Positions 34,869 through 43,501 of a stretch of 64,000 bases of DNA are shown piece by piece. Numbering within the stretch: position 1 is the first letter of the stretch; every line of letters starts with the position of its first letter. The notes beneath the pieces are model-generated. The model did no database searches, was not told the DNA's origin, and saw only the letters and a program-made list of their open reading frames with translations. Source of the DNA: Bacillota bacterium. Lineage in GTDB: Bacteria; Bacillota; Clostridia; Oscillospirales; Ruminococcaceae. Position numbers and translations under genes: made by a program. The stretch covers positions 281,682-345,681 of the forward strand of contig JAEWAB010000002.1 of NCBI GenBank assembly GCA_023391875.1. The letters are read 5' to 3'.

Positions 34869-35846
34869 TTGGAAGCACATTATTATTTAGGCGTAGATGT
34901 CGGTTCGGTAAGTACCAATCTGGTTCTTATGGCTGAGGACTATATAGTCCATGATAAGCTTTATTTAAAAACAGGCGGTCATCCGGTTGATGCCCTCAAA
35001 AGCGGGCTCAAAAGCCTTGCAGATCGATTCGGAAGTATTCATATCCGGGGTACGGGAGCGACCGGCAGCGGAAGGCAGTTGGCGGGTGCGCTTATCGGTG
35101 CGGACGTGATTAAAAATGAAATCACCGCCCATGCCGTTGCGGCCTCCAGTATAGAACCCAACGTCAGAACCATTTTAGAGATTGGTGGGCAGGATTCTAA
35201 AATCATCTTTTTAAAGGACGGCATCGTAAACGACTTTGCCATGAATACCGTATGCGCTGCCGGAACAGGCTCGTTTTTGGACAGGCAGGCGTCTCGCCTT
35301 GATATCCCCATTGAGAAATTCGGCGGGTATGCGCTCAAAGCGCAAAACCCGGTTCGCATTGCGGGCAGATGCGCTGTATTTGCCGAATCGGATATGATTC
35401 ATAAGCAGCAGACAGGGCACTGCTGCGAGGACATCATAGCAGGACTATGCGAAGCGCTTGTACGCAATTATCTTAACAATCTGGCCAAGGGAAAGGATAT
35501 TGAGGAGCCCATTATATTTCAGGGAGGCGTGGCCGCTAATGTCGGCATCGTGGCGGCCTTTGAAAAGATACTGGGCAAGAAAATTATCATACCACGCCAT
35601 TATGATGTAATGGGCGCGTACGGGGCGGCGATTCTCGCAAAAGAGGAGATCGAAGCGACCGACAAAGAGACTGGCTTTTGCGGGTTTGATAATATCAATG
35701 ATGACTTTGACGTAAAAAGTGTGGAATGCAAAGGCTGCTCCAATATGTGTGAGGTTATAAAAATAAGCTCAAACGGCGAAATTAAAGCGTGTTGGGGCGA
35801 CAGATGCGGTAAATGGAGCACGCTTTCCAGTAAGGTACGCATTTAA
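34869..35846 (+). CDS. 2-Hydroxyacyl-CoA dehydratase activase (BcrA/BadF/HgdC family)
   Basis: 325 residues. An ASKHA-type ATPase that uses ATP to push one electron into a partner Fe-S enzyme. Seen: GVDVGSVSTNLVLM, GTGATGSGR, EIGGQDSKII, and two cluster Cys in NTVCAAGTGSF and RCAVFAESDM. An extra C-terminal extension carries CKGCSNMCE and CWGDRCG, possibly a further metal site. The start is TTG with AAAGGGA upstream. Third gene of the operon. No classical hydroxyacyl-CoA dehydratase or benzoyl-CoA reductase genes adjoin, so the physiological substrate is unknown. Confidence 0.9.
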   Translation: MEAHYYLGVDVGSVSTNLVLMAEDYIVHDKLYLKTGGHPVDALKSGLKSLADRFGSIHIRGTGATGSGRQLAGALIGADVIKNEITAHAVAASSIEPNVRTILEIGGQDSKIIFLKDGIVNDFAMNTVCAAGTGSFLDRQASRLDIPIEKFGGYALKAQNPVRIAGRCAVFAESDMIHKQQTGHCCEDIIAGLCEALVRNYLNNLAKGKDIEEPIIFQGGVAANVGIVAAFEKILGKKIIIPRHYDVMGAYGAAILAKEEIEATDKETGFCGFDNINDDFDVKSVECKGCSNMCEVIKISSNGEIKACWGDRCGKWSTLSSKVRI

Positions 35847-35880
35847 TATGAGTTAGCACATTTCATGAAATAGGTGGCCA

Positions 35881-35942
35881 TAAGCCGGAGATAAGATTGC
35901 TGTCAGGAAAAGATTTCGGCAGCGCATCTGTCTCCGGCTTTC
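35881..35942 (+). terminator. Terminator of the activase operon
   Basis: Outer stem AAGCCGGAGA/TCTCCGGCTT enclosing an inner TGCTGTC/GGCAGCG-type stem, followed by TTCTTTG. Confidence 0.7.
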
Positions 35943-36041
35943 TTTGTTGAGCATTTTTAACCATGTTGGAACTAAAACCTTCAGCCGAAAACATATTACT
36001 TCATTGACCATCATACCTGACGTGGAGATTTTAACGCAAAA

Positions 36042-36075
36042 AATCCTCACACTTCTAAAATAAAGTGTGAGGATT
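36042..36075 (-). terminator. Terminator of tRNA-Leu
   Basis: Thirteen-base perfect stem (AATCCTCACACTT and complement) with the T-run on the minus strand, directly after the tRNA. Confidence 0.85.
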
Positions 36076-36078
36076 CAG

Positions 36079-36165
36079 TGGTGCCGCTGACCGGACTTGA
36101 ACCGGTACGGAGTTGCCCCCGAGGGATTTTAAGTCCCTTGTGTCTGCCGATTCCACCACAGCGGC
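36079..36165 (-). tRNA. tRNA-Leu (TAA)
   Basis: 87-base class II tRNA with long variable arm and encoded CCA. The anticodon loop is CTTAAAA between AGGGA and TCCCT. The acceptor is a perfect GCCGCTG pairing. Confidence 0.95.
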
Positions 36166-36440
36166 AAGAACGGCATAAATAACGCAAGCATTATATTACA
36201 ACAAATAAGGTGCAAAGTCAATATGAACTTTTGATTTGCTTGTAGATAGAAAGTACTGTTTATAATATGTAAAGAAAATAACGAAAAGGTAACAAAAGTA
36301 TTTACAAGTTAAAACTATAAAATAGATATAAATATAAACAAAAGAGGTATAATACAGTATGTATTTATAAAATTAATAATTTTGTATATTATTACTAGAA
36401 TTGTATTACAAAATTATAACAAAAATAATTACAAACTCTA
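36166..36440. other. AT-rich intergenic region without gene
   Basis: Very AT-rich with several near-consensus -10 boxes and no ORF with a ribosome-binding site. It presumably serves the tRNA-Leu and surface-protein promoters. Confidence 0.4.
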
Positions 36441-36469
36441 TTGCAATCTACTTGTTTATGGTATATACT
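36441..36469 (+). promoter_or_regulatory. Promoter of surface protein gene 1
   Basis: TTGCAA (36441-36446), 17-base spacer, TATACT (36464-36469). The -10 region and leader (GGTTAGAAAATAACC hairpin, AAGGAGGAAA) are repeated before gene 2. Confidence 0.65.
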
Positions 36470-36523
36470 GTGGTTGTGGTTAGAAAATAACCCAAAAACT
36501 ATTTTTTAAGGAGGAAAATACCC

Positions 36524-37609
36524 ATGAAAAAAGTACTTGCATTAGTACTGGCTGGTGTAATGGCTCTTAGCCTTGCAACAGTTGTATCCGCGATGGACAT
36601 TAGCCCCGATGACAACGACACTGACTACAGCGATGAGGAAATCGAGAGCGAGGGCCTGTTCGTATTTGACGGCGAAGATTGGGAAGACGAAATTATCCCT
36701 GATGGCGATTTTGTAGCAATTGGTGACAGCCTGTTTGCAACCGTGGTAAGTGATACCGAAAAGTATGACTTCAGTGCTACCGTTACCTCCAGCAAATCTG
36801 ACATGATTAAGGCTTCTCTTGACGTCGACACTGTTAAGGATAAGGCTGCTGGCACAGAAGGCAAGTCTGTTGTTCTGAAGCTGGATCCCGCTGATTCTTA
36901 TTTCACTGTTGAAGAGCATGAAGTAAAGATCAAGCTTGTAGTTATCCAGAAGGAAAAGGTATCCGGCGGTGACACTTACAAGTTCTCTAAAGAGTTCAAA
37001 GTAAACATCAAGAACAAAGAGCACGGCGAAGACGATTTCTATGAGAACGCTTCCGGCAAGATTACCTCTGCTATCGGCGATCTCAGCAATCCTGTAATTG
37101 CTGCTGACGTGTTCACCGGTATTGCCGATGGCGAGGCTCTGGAACTCAACTATGGCGATTACTCTGTAAACTTCACTAAGGTTAACAACCAGAACACTGG
37201 TCTTTACCTGAAGGCTGACACCGCTGTTGCTGATGGCTCCAAGGCTATCGCTTCCATCGCTTTCAAGCCCACCCGCGTGAAGGACGCCGCTACCATCTCT
37301 ATGCCTATCGATGCTGACGACGAGAACCTCTACGGCGAGAAGGTATTTGTATACGCTCTCGTTGATGGCAAGCCCTCCGGCGATGCTATCGAAGGCAGCG
37401 TTGTTAACCACAACAGCGTAATCTTCACCGTTCCCGCTGGCACAACCCTCGGCACTTGGGCTGCTTATGGCGCTAAGACCGAAGGCGATGCTGAGAAGCC
37501 CGCTATCCCCGAGACCGGCGCTAACGACATTGTTAACATTGCTATCGTATTCGCTGTAGTTGCTCTTGCAGCTGCTGGCTTCGTAGCAGTAAAGAAGGCT
37601 AGCAAATAA
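36524..37609 (+). CDS. Surface protein with IPETG sorting signal, paralogue 1
   Basis: 361 residues. A Sec signal peptide (KKVLALVLAGVMALSLATVVSA) is followed by a variable acidic region (about 25-90), a conserved beta-rich body, and a cell-wall sorting signal: IPETG at about 328, a hydrophobic span and the basic tail KKASK. Sortases cut such motifs and attach the protein to the wall. Nearly the whole gene, its promoter and its terminator are duplicated at 38052-39110. The strong ribosome-binding site (AAGGAGG) and regular codon use suggest high expression. No enzymatic motif is recognised. Confidence 0.85.
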   Translation: MKKVLALVLAGVMALSLATVVSAMDISPDDNDTDYSDEEIESEGLFVFDGEDWEDEIIPDGDFVAIGDSLFATVVSDTEKYDFSATVTSSKSDMIKASLDVDTVKDKAAGTEGKSVVLKLDPADSYFTVEEHEVKIKLVVIQKEKVSGGDTYKFSKEFKVNIKNKEHGEDDFYENASGKITSAIGDLSNPVIAADVFTGIADGEALELNYGDYSVNFTKVNNQNTGLYLKADTAVADGSKAIASIAFKPTRVKDAATISMPIDADDENLYGEKVFVYALVDGKPSGDAIEGSVVNHNSVIFTVPAGTTLGTWAAYGAKTEGDAEKPAIPETGANDIVNIAIVFAVVALAAAGFVAVKKASK

Positions 37610-37657
37610 TTAACCTTCATGGGTTGGTTATAAGCTTAAAGCTTAAATAATTGTCGT

Positions 37658-37692
37658 AGGAAGACACCCTTTCGTAGGGTGTCTTCCTTTTT
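37658..37692 (+). terminator. Terminator of surface protein gene 1
   Basis: Thirteen-base stem (AGGAAGACACCCT and complement), TTCGT loop, T-run. Paralogue 2 has the same hairpin with one base pair exchanged (A-T for T-A). Confidence 0.9.
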
Positions 37693-37965
37693 GTGTGCTG
37701 TGATAGGGGAAGCGCGAAAAAGCTATAGCTATAACGATACATATAAAAGAGATACTCCTTTGATAGATGGAACTCGGGCAATATGTACCACGCCTGTTAA
37801 TAAATAGTAAACAATATTACAAAAGAGTAACAGAATTGATTTACAACATCATATAATATTATATAATAGTTTCAATTAATCAATAAAATGGAAAACAATC
37901 TGCTGAACTGGATAGTTTGGATAAGAAATAGTTACAGAATTATAACAATTTTTTTTACAAACCTA

Positions 37966-37994
37966 TTGTATTTTTCATGTTTATGGTTTATACT
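37966..37994 (+). promoter_or_regulatory. Promoter of surface protein gene 2
   Basis: TTGTAT (37966-37971), 17-base spacer, TATACT (37989-37994), homologous to the promoter of gene 1. The rest of the 37610-38051 gap is AT-rich without a gene. Confidence 0.65.
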
Positions 37995-38051
37995 ATGGCT
38001 GTGGTTAGAAATTAACCCAACAACAACTATTTTTTAAGGAGGAAATTACCC

Positions 38052-39110
38052 ATGAAAAAAGTACTTGCATTAGTACTTGCAGCTGTTATGACACTTAGCC
38101 TGTCTACAGTTGTATCCGCATTCTCCATTACCCCTGACACCGAAGATGCTGTAGGTTCGTCCGCTCTCACTGCGTACGAGACCGCTACCTTCGATAGCGA
38201 TGCTTTCGAGACCACCGTTACACCTGATGGCACTTCTTTCACCGAATCTGCTACTGATCCTGATGCTTTCTCTACTGATGGTTTCAGCTTCAGTGCAAAC
38301 GTATCTTCCAACAACTCCGCTGTTCTTAAGGCTTCTTTAAGCATTAAGGACACCGCCGCTAAGGACGGTAAGCTTGTTACCTTAAAGCTTGAGCCCGCTG
38401 ATTCTTTCTTCACCGTTGAAGAAAAAGAAGTAAAGGTTAAGCTTGTTGTAGTTCAGAAGCCCGAGAGCGGCGACGCTGTTAAGTTCAGCGAGGAGTACAC
38501 CGTTACTGTTTCCAACAAAACTCACGGCGAAGATGACTTCTTTGAGAACGCTTCTGGCAAGATCGTTTCTGCTATCGGCGACCTCGAGAACCCCGTAATC
38601 GAAGAGGATGTATTCACCGGTATTGCTGATGGCAAGGCTCTGGAGCTCAACTATGGCGATTACTCTGTAAACTTCGCTAAGGTTAGCAACCAGAACACCG
38701 CTCTCTACCTGAAGGCTGACACCGATGTTGCTGATGGCTCTAAGGCTATCGCTTCTATCGCATTCCAGCCCACCCGCGTTAAGGACGCTGCTACCATCTC
38801 TATGCCTATCAGCGCTGACGACGAGAACCTCTATGGCGAGAAGGTATTTGTATACGCTCTCGTTGATGGCAAGCCCTCCGGCGAAGCTATCGAAGGCACC
38901 GTTGTTAACCACAACAGCGTAATCTTCACCGTTCCCGCTGGCACCACCATGGGCACATGGGCTGCTTACGGCGATAAGGCTGAAGGCGATGCTGAGAAGC
39001 CCGCTATCCCCGAGACCGGCGCTAACGACATCGTTAACATTGCTATCGTATTCGCTGTAGTTGCTCTTGCAGCTGCTGGCTTCGTAGCAGTAAAGAAGGC
39101 TAGCAAATAA
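38052..39110 (+). CDS. Surface protein with IPETG sorting signal, paralogue 2
   Basis: 352 residues, same plan as paralogue 1: signal peptide, variable region, conserved body and the identical last 34 residues (IPETG to KKASK). From HGEDDF to the end the two proteins are about 90% identical by eye, whereas residues about 25-100 share little beyond composition (here Thr/Asp/Ala-rich). This points to tandem duplication with later divergence of the exposed N-terminus, or to gene conversion of the rest. The likely wall-attachment enzymes are the sortases at 972-1937 or within 10655-14095; this is inference. Confidence 0.85.
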   Translation: MKKVLALVLAAVMTLSLSTVVSAFSITPDTEDAVGSSALTAYETATFDSDAFETTVTPDGTSFTESATDPDAFSTDGFSFSANVSSNNSAVLKASLSIKDTAAKDGKLVTLKLEPADSFFTVEEKEVKVKLVVVQKPESGDAVKFSEEYTVTVSNKTHGEDDFFENASGKIVSAIGDLENPVIEEDVFTGIADGKALELNYGDYSVNFAKVSNQNTALYLKADTDVADGSKAIASIAFQPTRVKDAATISMPISADDENLYGEKVFVYALVDGKPSGEAIEGTVVNHNSVIFTVPAGTTMGTWAAYGDKAEGDAEKPAIPETGANDIVNIAIVFAVVALAAAGFVAVKKASK

Positions 39111-39158
39111 TTAACCTTCACGGGTTGGTTATAAGCTTAAAGCTTAAATAACTGTCGT

Positions 39159-39191
39159 AGGATGACACCCTTTCGTAGGGTGTCATCCTTT
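39159..39191 (+). terminator. Terminator of surface protein gene 2
   Basis: Thirteen-base stem (AGGATGACACCCT and complement), TTCGT loop, T-run; a compensated variant of the hairpin at 37658. Confidence 0.9.
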
Positions 39192-39297
39192 TTTAGTATC
39201 GGGCATAGTAAACACTTTCATCACTGATACAAGTAATCAACTCAGTATGCTTCTACCTTACAATTTATATCGGTGGGTCTATAATATGCCCAAACGT

Positions 39298-39328
39298 AAA
39301 GGCCGCTCGCATTCTGCGAGCGGCCTTT
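39298..39328. terminator. Terminator of the ParA-ComFB operon
   Basis: Thirteen-base perfect stem (AAAGGCCGCTCGC and complement), five-base loop, 22 bases after the stop of the minus-strand gene. Confidence 0.75.
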
Positions 39329-39349
39329 ATGCGCCTTTAATGACATTAT

Positions 39350-40069
39350 TTAATGCCTAGGTTTCGTTTTTACCTTGATACAAGCCTTCACCAAAGCGGC
39401 AGTTACCTCCTTACCATTTTCGGCAAGATACTGCTCTAACGCGTCCCCGCGAAGCTCCTCGGTGGAAACATATTGTACAGGCATAAGGTTTAACGCAACA
39501 GCGGCGACGTCCTGTCGGCACAGGCCGCAGCGGCATACGTTCATGCGCTCAATAATCTCATCCAGCTTGTTTGTAATGGCGTATTCCGCGATATTTATTA
39601 GGTGGTGCAGTTCCTTTTCCGGCTCCCTCGCTACGGCAGGGGAAACAGGATTGTTGATGGGTATCTCCTCCACTGGCGGCTGAGCGGCAGCGGATACTGC
39701 CGACTGCGAAGAAGGTACATTTGCAGCTACAGGGTCGGGTGGGGTATCAACAGAAGCTGCATGGATAGTCTCGGGCTCCGGTTGTGATACCTCCTCCGTA
39801 AAACCGGATGGCTTTTCGGGGGCAGGGCTCTCCTCCTGCCCCACCGTGGGAGCAGGTGTAAGGGGAGTATCGTTTTTAGGCATCGGTTCTAAATGCTCAT
39901 GCGGCTCTTTGGCGACAGGGGCCTTTTTTGTGCGCGACGGCTGCTTTTGCACCATCTTCGCGATAGAAAGCCCCTCTTCCGCCTGTTCGCCCTCAGCGAG
40001 GGCCTCCTCGTTTGCGCCGGCGGTTAAAAGGTTTAATACATGAGCGGTTTTACTGCTCTTTCGTCCCAT
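39350..40069 (-). CDS. ComFB-domain protein with long disordered N-terminus
   Basis: 239 residues. Residues 1-150 are Pro/Glu/Ala/Ser-rich low complexity. The last 85 residues form a late-competence ComFB-like domain: NIAEYAITNKLDEIIERMNVCRCGLCRQDVAAVALNLMPVQYV, with the conserved CxCxxC. ComFB-like domains have been reported as cyclic-dinucleotide receptors in some bacteria; whether this one is so is inference. The ATG at 40069 is set by GGAG eight bases upstream and overlaps the end of the ParA gene by 20 bases. An HD-GYP gene lies just upstream of ParA. Confidence 0.75.
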   Translation of the reverse strand: MGRKSSKTAHVLNLLTAGANEEALAEGEQAEEGLSIAKMVQKQPSRTKKAPVAKEPHEHLEPMPKNDTPLTPAPTVGQEESPAPEKPSGFTEEVSQPEPETIHAASVDTPPDPVAANVPSSQSAVSAAAQPPVEEIPINNPVSPAVAREPEKELHHLINIAEYAITNKLDEIIERMNVCRCGLCRQDVAAVALNLMPVQYVSTEELRGDALEQYLAENGKEVTAALVKACIKVKTKPRH

Positions 40070-40832
40070 TGGGTTCACTCCGTTTCAGCAGTTCATCGAT
40101 AAGCTGTTTATAGTCTTTGGCGGCAGCCGCGTTGGGCGCATAGGCTATCACGCTTTCACAGTGGGCGGGTGCTTCCGCCACCGCGACACTGGTCCTGATC
40201 CTTGATTTAAACACAACCGTGTTTAGCTGCCTGGCCACCACCTTTGCAAGGTCTTCTACGTCCCTCGTGAGGTTGGTGCGGTTGTTGTATTTTGTAAGCA
40301 GGATACCGTCAATGGTTAGGTTGCTGTTGTAGTATTTTCTGACGGTGTCAATGGTTTCCTTCAGTTGTGAAATACCCTGAAGGCTTAATATCTCGGGCAC
40401 CATCGGAATGATGATGCTGTTGGCGACGGTGTAGGCGTTAACGGTCAGGATGCTGAGCGCCGGAGGGGTATCGATCAATACATAATCGTATTCTTCCGCG
40501 ATGTCGCCCATGGCCTCTTTTAAGATATGCTCTCGTCCGGGACGGTTAAATTCAAGCTCCGCGCCGCTGAGCAGTATATTGGAAGGCAGAATATCGCAGG
40601 TTCTGGTTTGCTGTATGGCGTTTCGGATGGGCACCTGCCCCTTGAGCACCTCATAAACGGTAGGGCTGTCCTCCGTCTCGGCGCCGACACTGAAGCTCAG
40701 GTTGCCCTGAGGGTCGAGGTCTATTACGAGTACCCTGTAGCCTTTCATACGTAGTCCGCCTGCCATAGAGCAGGTGGTGGTTGTCTTACCTACACCGCCT
40801 TTTTGATTGGTTATAACGGTAATCTTTTTCAT
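40050..40832 (-). CDS. ParA/Soj/MinD-family ATPase, without ParB
   Basis: 260 residues. The deviant Walker A is KGGVGKTTTT, Walker A' VIDLDPQGNLS, and Walker B VLIDTPPALS. Such ATPases position chromosomes, plasmids or protein complexes by dynamic surface binding. No parB gene or parS site is seen, and the partner gene encodes a ComFB-domain protein with a disordered tail, so this is more likely an orphan positioning ATPase than a chromosome-segregation pair. It is translationally coupled to the downstream gene. Confidence 0.88.
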   Translation of the reverse strand: MKKITVITNQKGGVGKTTTTCSMAGGLRMKGYRVLVIDLDPQGNLSFSVGAETEDSPTVYEVLKGQVPIRNAIQQTRTCDILPSNILLSGAELEFNRPGREHILKEAMGDIAEEYDYVLIDTPPALSILTVNAYTVANSIIIPMVPEILSLQGISQLKETIDTVRKYYNSNLTIDGILLTKYNNRTNLTRDVEDLAKVVARQLNTVVFKSRIRTSVAVAEAPAHCESVIAYAPNAAAAKDYKQLIDELLKRSEPNGTKEQ

Positions 40833-40874
40833 ATGCTGACATCCACCTTAAGTTATTTGTATTACATAATGGTA

Positions 40875-41951
40875 TCAGTTATATCCCAGTCCGGTTATGA
40901 CCACGCTGCGCATCTCTGGGTCATTAAAAAGGTCATACTGCAGGGTACCATCCTCGATATTGCGAACAACAGGGCGCAGCGGCTGCGATTCATGATTCTT
41001 CACCACCACCCCGACAAGGCCGCTGCTTAGCCGCACGCAGGTGCCTACGGGATAAGGGGCCACTTTTTTCAGGAACACCCGCACAAGCTCATCATCAAAA
41101 AAGGTTCCCACGCCGCCCATGATGTACTCAATCGCTTCCGAAGGCATGTTCGGCCTGCGGTAGGGGCGGTTGGAGGTGAGAGCGTCGTATACGTCGGCGA
41201 TAATCAGCATACGCCCGAACAACGGAATATTGCTGCCCGAGATCCCATAAGGGTACCCTGTGCCGTCCAACTTTTCATGATGGCTGAGGATGCCGTCGTA
41301 GGTGCTCGGCGGAATCATGTTCTTACCCTTAAAATAGTTTGCGCCGTAAACGGGATGCAGCTTTATAATGTCATATTCCTGCGCGGTAAGCTTTGCAGGC
41401 TTGTTGATGATATCCAGCGGCACATCCAGCTTGCCGATGTCATGCAGCATGGCACATAAGCCAAGCTCGTACAGGGTATTGGCGTCAAACGCCATGGTAA
41501 TACCCATGGCAATGGCTAAAATAGCAACGCTCAATGAATGGTGGTAGGTATAGTCGTCGTACATCTTGAGGTTGATAATGTTAGCCATAAACTGGCTGTT
41601 GCTCGAGATATCGCGAATCAGATTCTCGGTGATCACACCGATGGAATCGATCTGCTTTACGACGACGGCGTCACTGGTGCCTTTAAAGTTCACATACAGC
41701 TGTTTTATACCCGCCACGGCCTTCATCCGGAGCTCTTCATCAATACTGCCTTCGATGGCGGCATCGTCGTCTACACCGTCATTGATATAAGCGCCCGCGA
41801 AGCCGCACGCCAGTAAACGCTTAATATATCCTTCGGTCAGCGCCTCACCTTTTCGTAGCAATACAGTTGTATAATCTTCATAATCATACAACCGAATATC
41901 GCGGGAGATGACCATTCCCGCAGTCAATTGATTGGTGGGTAGAAAAATCAT
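40875..41951 (-). CDS. HD-GYP domain cyclic-di-GMP phosphodiesterase
   Basis: 358 residues. An N-terminal DUF3391-like region (about 1-90) precedes an HD-GYP domain (about 125-300) with MLHDIGKLDVP and HHEKLDGTGYPYG, which hold the metal ligands and the GYP signature. A short beta-rich tail (about 305-358) is extra. Such enzymes hydrolyse cyclic-di-GMP and so influence motility, adhesion or sporulation. It stands 42 bases upstream of parA on the same strand and may share its transcript. Confidence 0.9.
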   Translation of the reverse strand: MIFLPTNQLTAGMVISRDIRLYDYEDYTTVLLRKGEALTEGYIKRLLACGFAGAYINDGVDDDAAIEGSIDEELRMKAVAGIKQLYVNFKGTSDAVVVKQIDSIGVITENLIRDISSNSQFMANIINLKMYDDYTYHHSLSVAILAIAMGITMAFDANTLYELGLCAMLHDIGKLDVPLDIINKPAKLTAQEYDIIKLHPVYGANYFKGKNMIPPSTYDGILSHHEKLDGTGYPYGISGSNIPLFGRMLIIADVYDALTSNRPYRRPNMPSEAIEYIMGGVGTFFDDELVRVFLKKVAPYPVGTCVRLSSGLVGVVVKNHESQPLRPVVRNIEDGTLQYDLFNDPEMRSVVITGLGYN

Positions 41952-42348
41952 AGTGTTCCAATCCTAACTGCCCTACTTGGTGTCGTCATGATGGAAAAGG
42001 CCAGTTATACTAAAATGTTAAAACAGTATGGGCGCAACACAAACCCTCTCCCGCCGAATGTGATCGGTGGCCGGCCATAGTACAGGGTGATTTTATCCTG
42101 CACGCTAACAAGAAAAATGGAATCGACATAAATAGAATTTTCGGTATAATTATGGTGAAATTACGTATTTATTCTACCACAAACCCAATTTATTTTCAAA
42201 CAGTAGCATACAGGAAAATAGTTGTGTGGTATGTAAAAAGGCCGCAAATAAGAGATGCCGCGCCCGCCAAAAATGGCGGCTGCACAGCATCTGAAGAATA
42301 TGTATATCAAAAAATCTAAAATTTCCAGTAAAAAATCATGAAAAATAA
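41952..42348. other. Intergenic region with a long GC-rich hairpin
   Basis: No gene is supported; minus-strand ORFs here are short and lack ribosome-binding sites. The one structure seen is a hairpin at about 42259-42297 (AGATGC...GCATCT with inner CCGCC/GGCGG) without a T-run. Confidence 0.35.
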
Positions 42349-43416
42349 CTAAGCAATATAGCGGCTGATAAAGGGTATCTTGCGTATGAGGTACGCGGGC
42401 ACAAAGCTCAGGGTGAAAACGGCAACGGCAAGGAGCGGCACCATCCATACGGGGTTATAGGTAGTGGGAGTAAAGCCGTACAGGCCGTGCTCGAAAGGGA
42501 TAATCAAAAAATCATGTACCAGATATACAGCGAAGGTGATGCCGGAGCAGGTCTCGATGCGCTTATCCCACTTGCTGCCGAAACTCAGTGATGAAAATCG
42601 GTTCTTGCCATACACCATCATGGCAACCGCCATAATGACGACATTGGGCGATGTATTCTGGTAAAACAGCTGGTTCCCCGCGCCCTCATGTACCGACAGC
42701 AGAGAGGAACCCACAATTGTAAATACAAGCGAAAAGATGCCCCCGGCATACAGCAGCCAGACATGCTTAAAATCGGTGTTAAACCGGCTGATGCAATACC
42801 CCAAAAGGAACATGCCCGGAAAGCCAACCGCCTGCATAAATACCGCGGAATTCTGAAACGGCGAAAAGTAAGTGATATAGGGCGTAAAACCGGAGATCGC
42901 AAGCATGGTAAGGCTTACAGCCCAGAGCCGGCACGGGGATTTACCGGCAATCAGCCTGCGCATCAGCGGAGTTAAGAGATAAAGCGCCGTAATGGCGTAT
43001 AAAAACCACAGGTGCCTTCTGGCTTTTAAGGTGAAGATAGCGCCCAGACCACGCAGTATGTCGTAGGGTGTAAAGAACCCGTTTGTCAAAAGTGCTGTGT
43101 ACAGGTAATAAACCACGCCCCAAAAAAACAGTGCCGCTACCATACGCAACACGTTCTTTTTGTATAAGGAGCTTATTGTAATCCTCTTTTCAGGGTGTAA
43201 AAACAGCCCACCGCTCATCATAATAAACACGGGGATGCACCAGCGCGACAGCGAATCGTATACGTTAAGTACCTGCCAGTTAAAGGAGGTCACCGGCAGT
43301 GTAAGCCAATCGCAGGCCGATATGTGGATGAGCACTACGGCAAAGATGGAAAGGATGCGTATAAGGTCAAGATACACAATGCGGTTAGAATGTCCGACGG
43401 TCGATGCTGTTCCCAT
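42349..43416 (-). CDS. Acyltransferase 3 family membrane protein
   Basis: 355 residues with about ten membrane helices. The N-terminal YLDLIRILSIFAVVLIHIS contains the R and H residues conserved in acyltransferase-3 proteins (OatA, WecH and relatives), which O-acetylate sugars of wall polymers or exported glycans. The ATG at 43416 follows GGGGT by seven bases; an upstream ATG in frame has no site. It follows a glycosyltransferase gene by 85 bases on the same strand, suggesting work on the same glycan. Confidence 0.85.
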   Translation of the reverse strand: MGTASTVGHSNRIVYLDLIRILSIFAVVLIHISACDWLTLPVTSFNWQVLNVYDSLSRWCIPVFIMMSGGLFLHPEKRITISSLYKKNVLRMVAALFFWGVVYYLYTALLTNGFFTPYDILRGLGAIFTLKARRHLWFLYAITALYLLTPLMRRLIAGKSPCRLWAVSLTMLAISGFTPYITYFSPFQNSAVFMQAVGFPGMFLLGYCISRFNTDFKHVWLLYAGGIFSLVFTIVGSSLLSVHEGAGNQLFYQNTSPNVVIMAVAMMVYGKNRFSSLSFGSKWDKRIETCSGITFAVYLVHDFLIIPFEHGLYGFTPTTYNPVWMVPLLAVAVFTLSFVPAYLIRKIPFISRYIA

Positions 43417-43501
43417 GGCGGTACCCCGTTTCTGCAAAGTTGTTAGCATATACGTAAACGATTCATAGGCAGAAATGTATTCACCGCCGAACGGCTCCGG
43501 C

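Noticed and set aside
36120..39200. Possible CRISPR or satellite array in the repeated 36-39 kb region
   Set aside because: The repetition is a two-copy gene duplication with period about 1.5 kb, not short spaced repeats.
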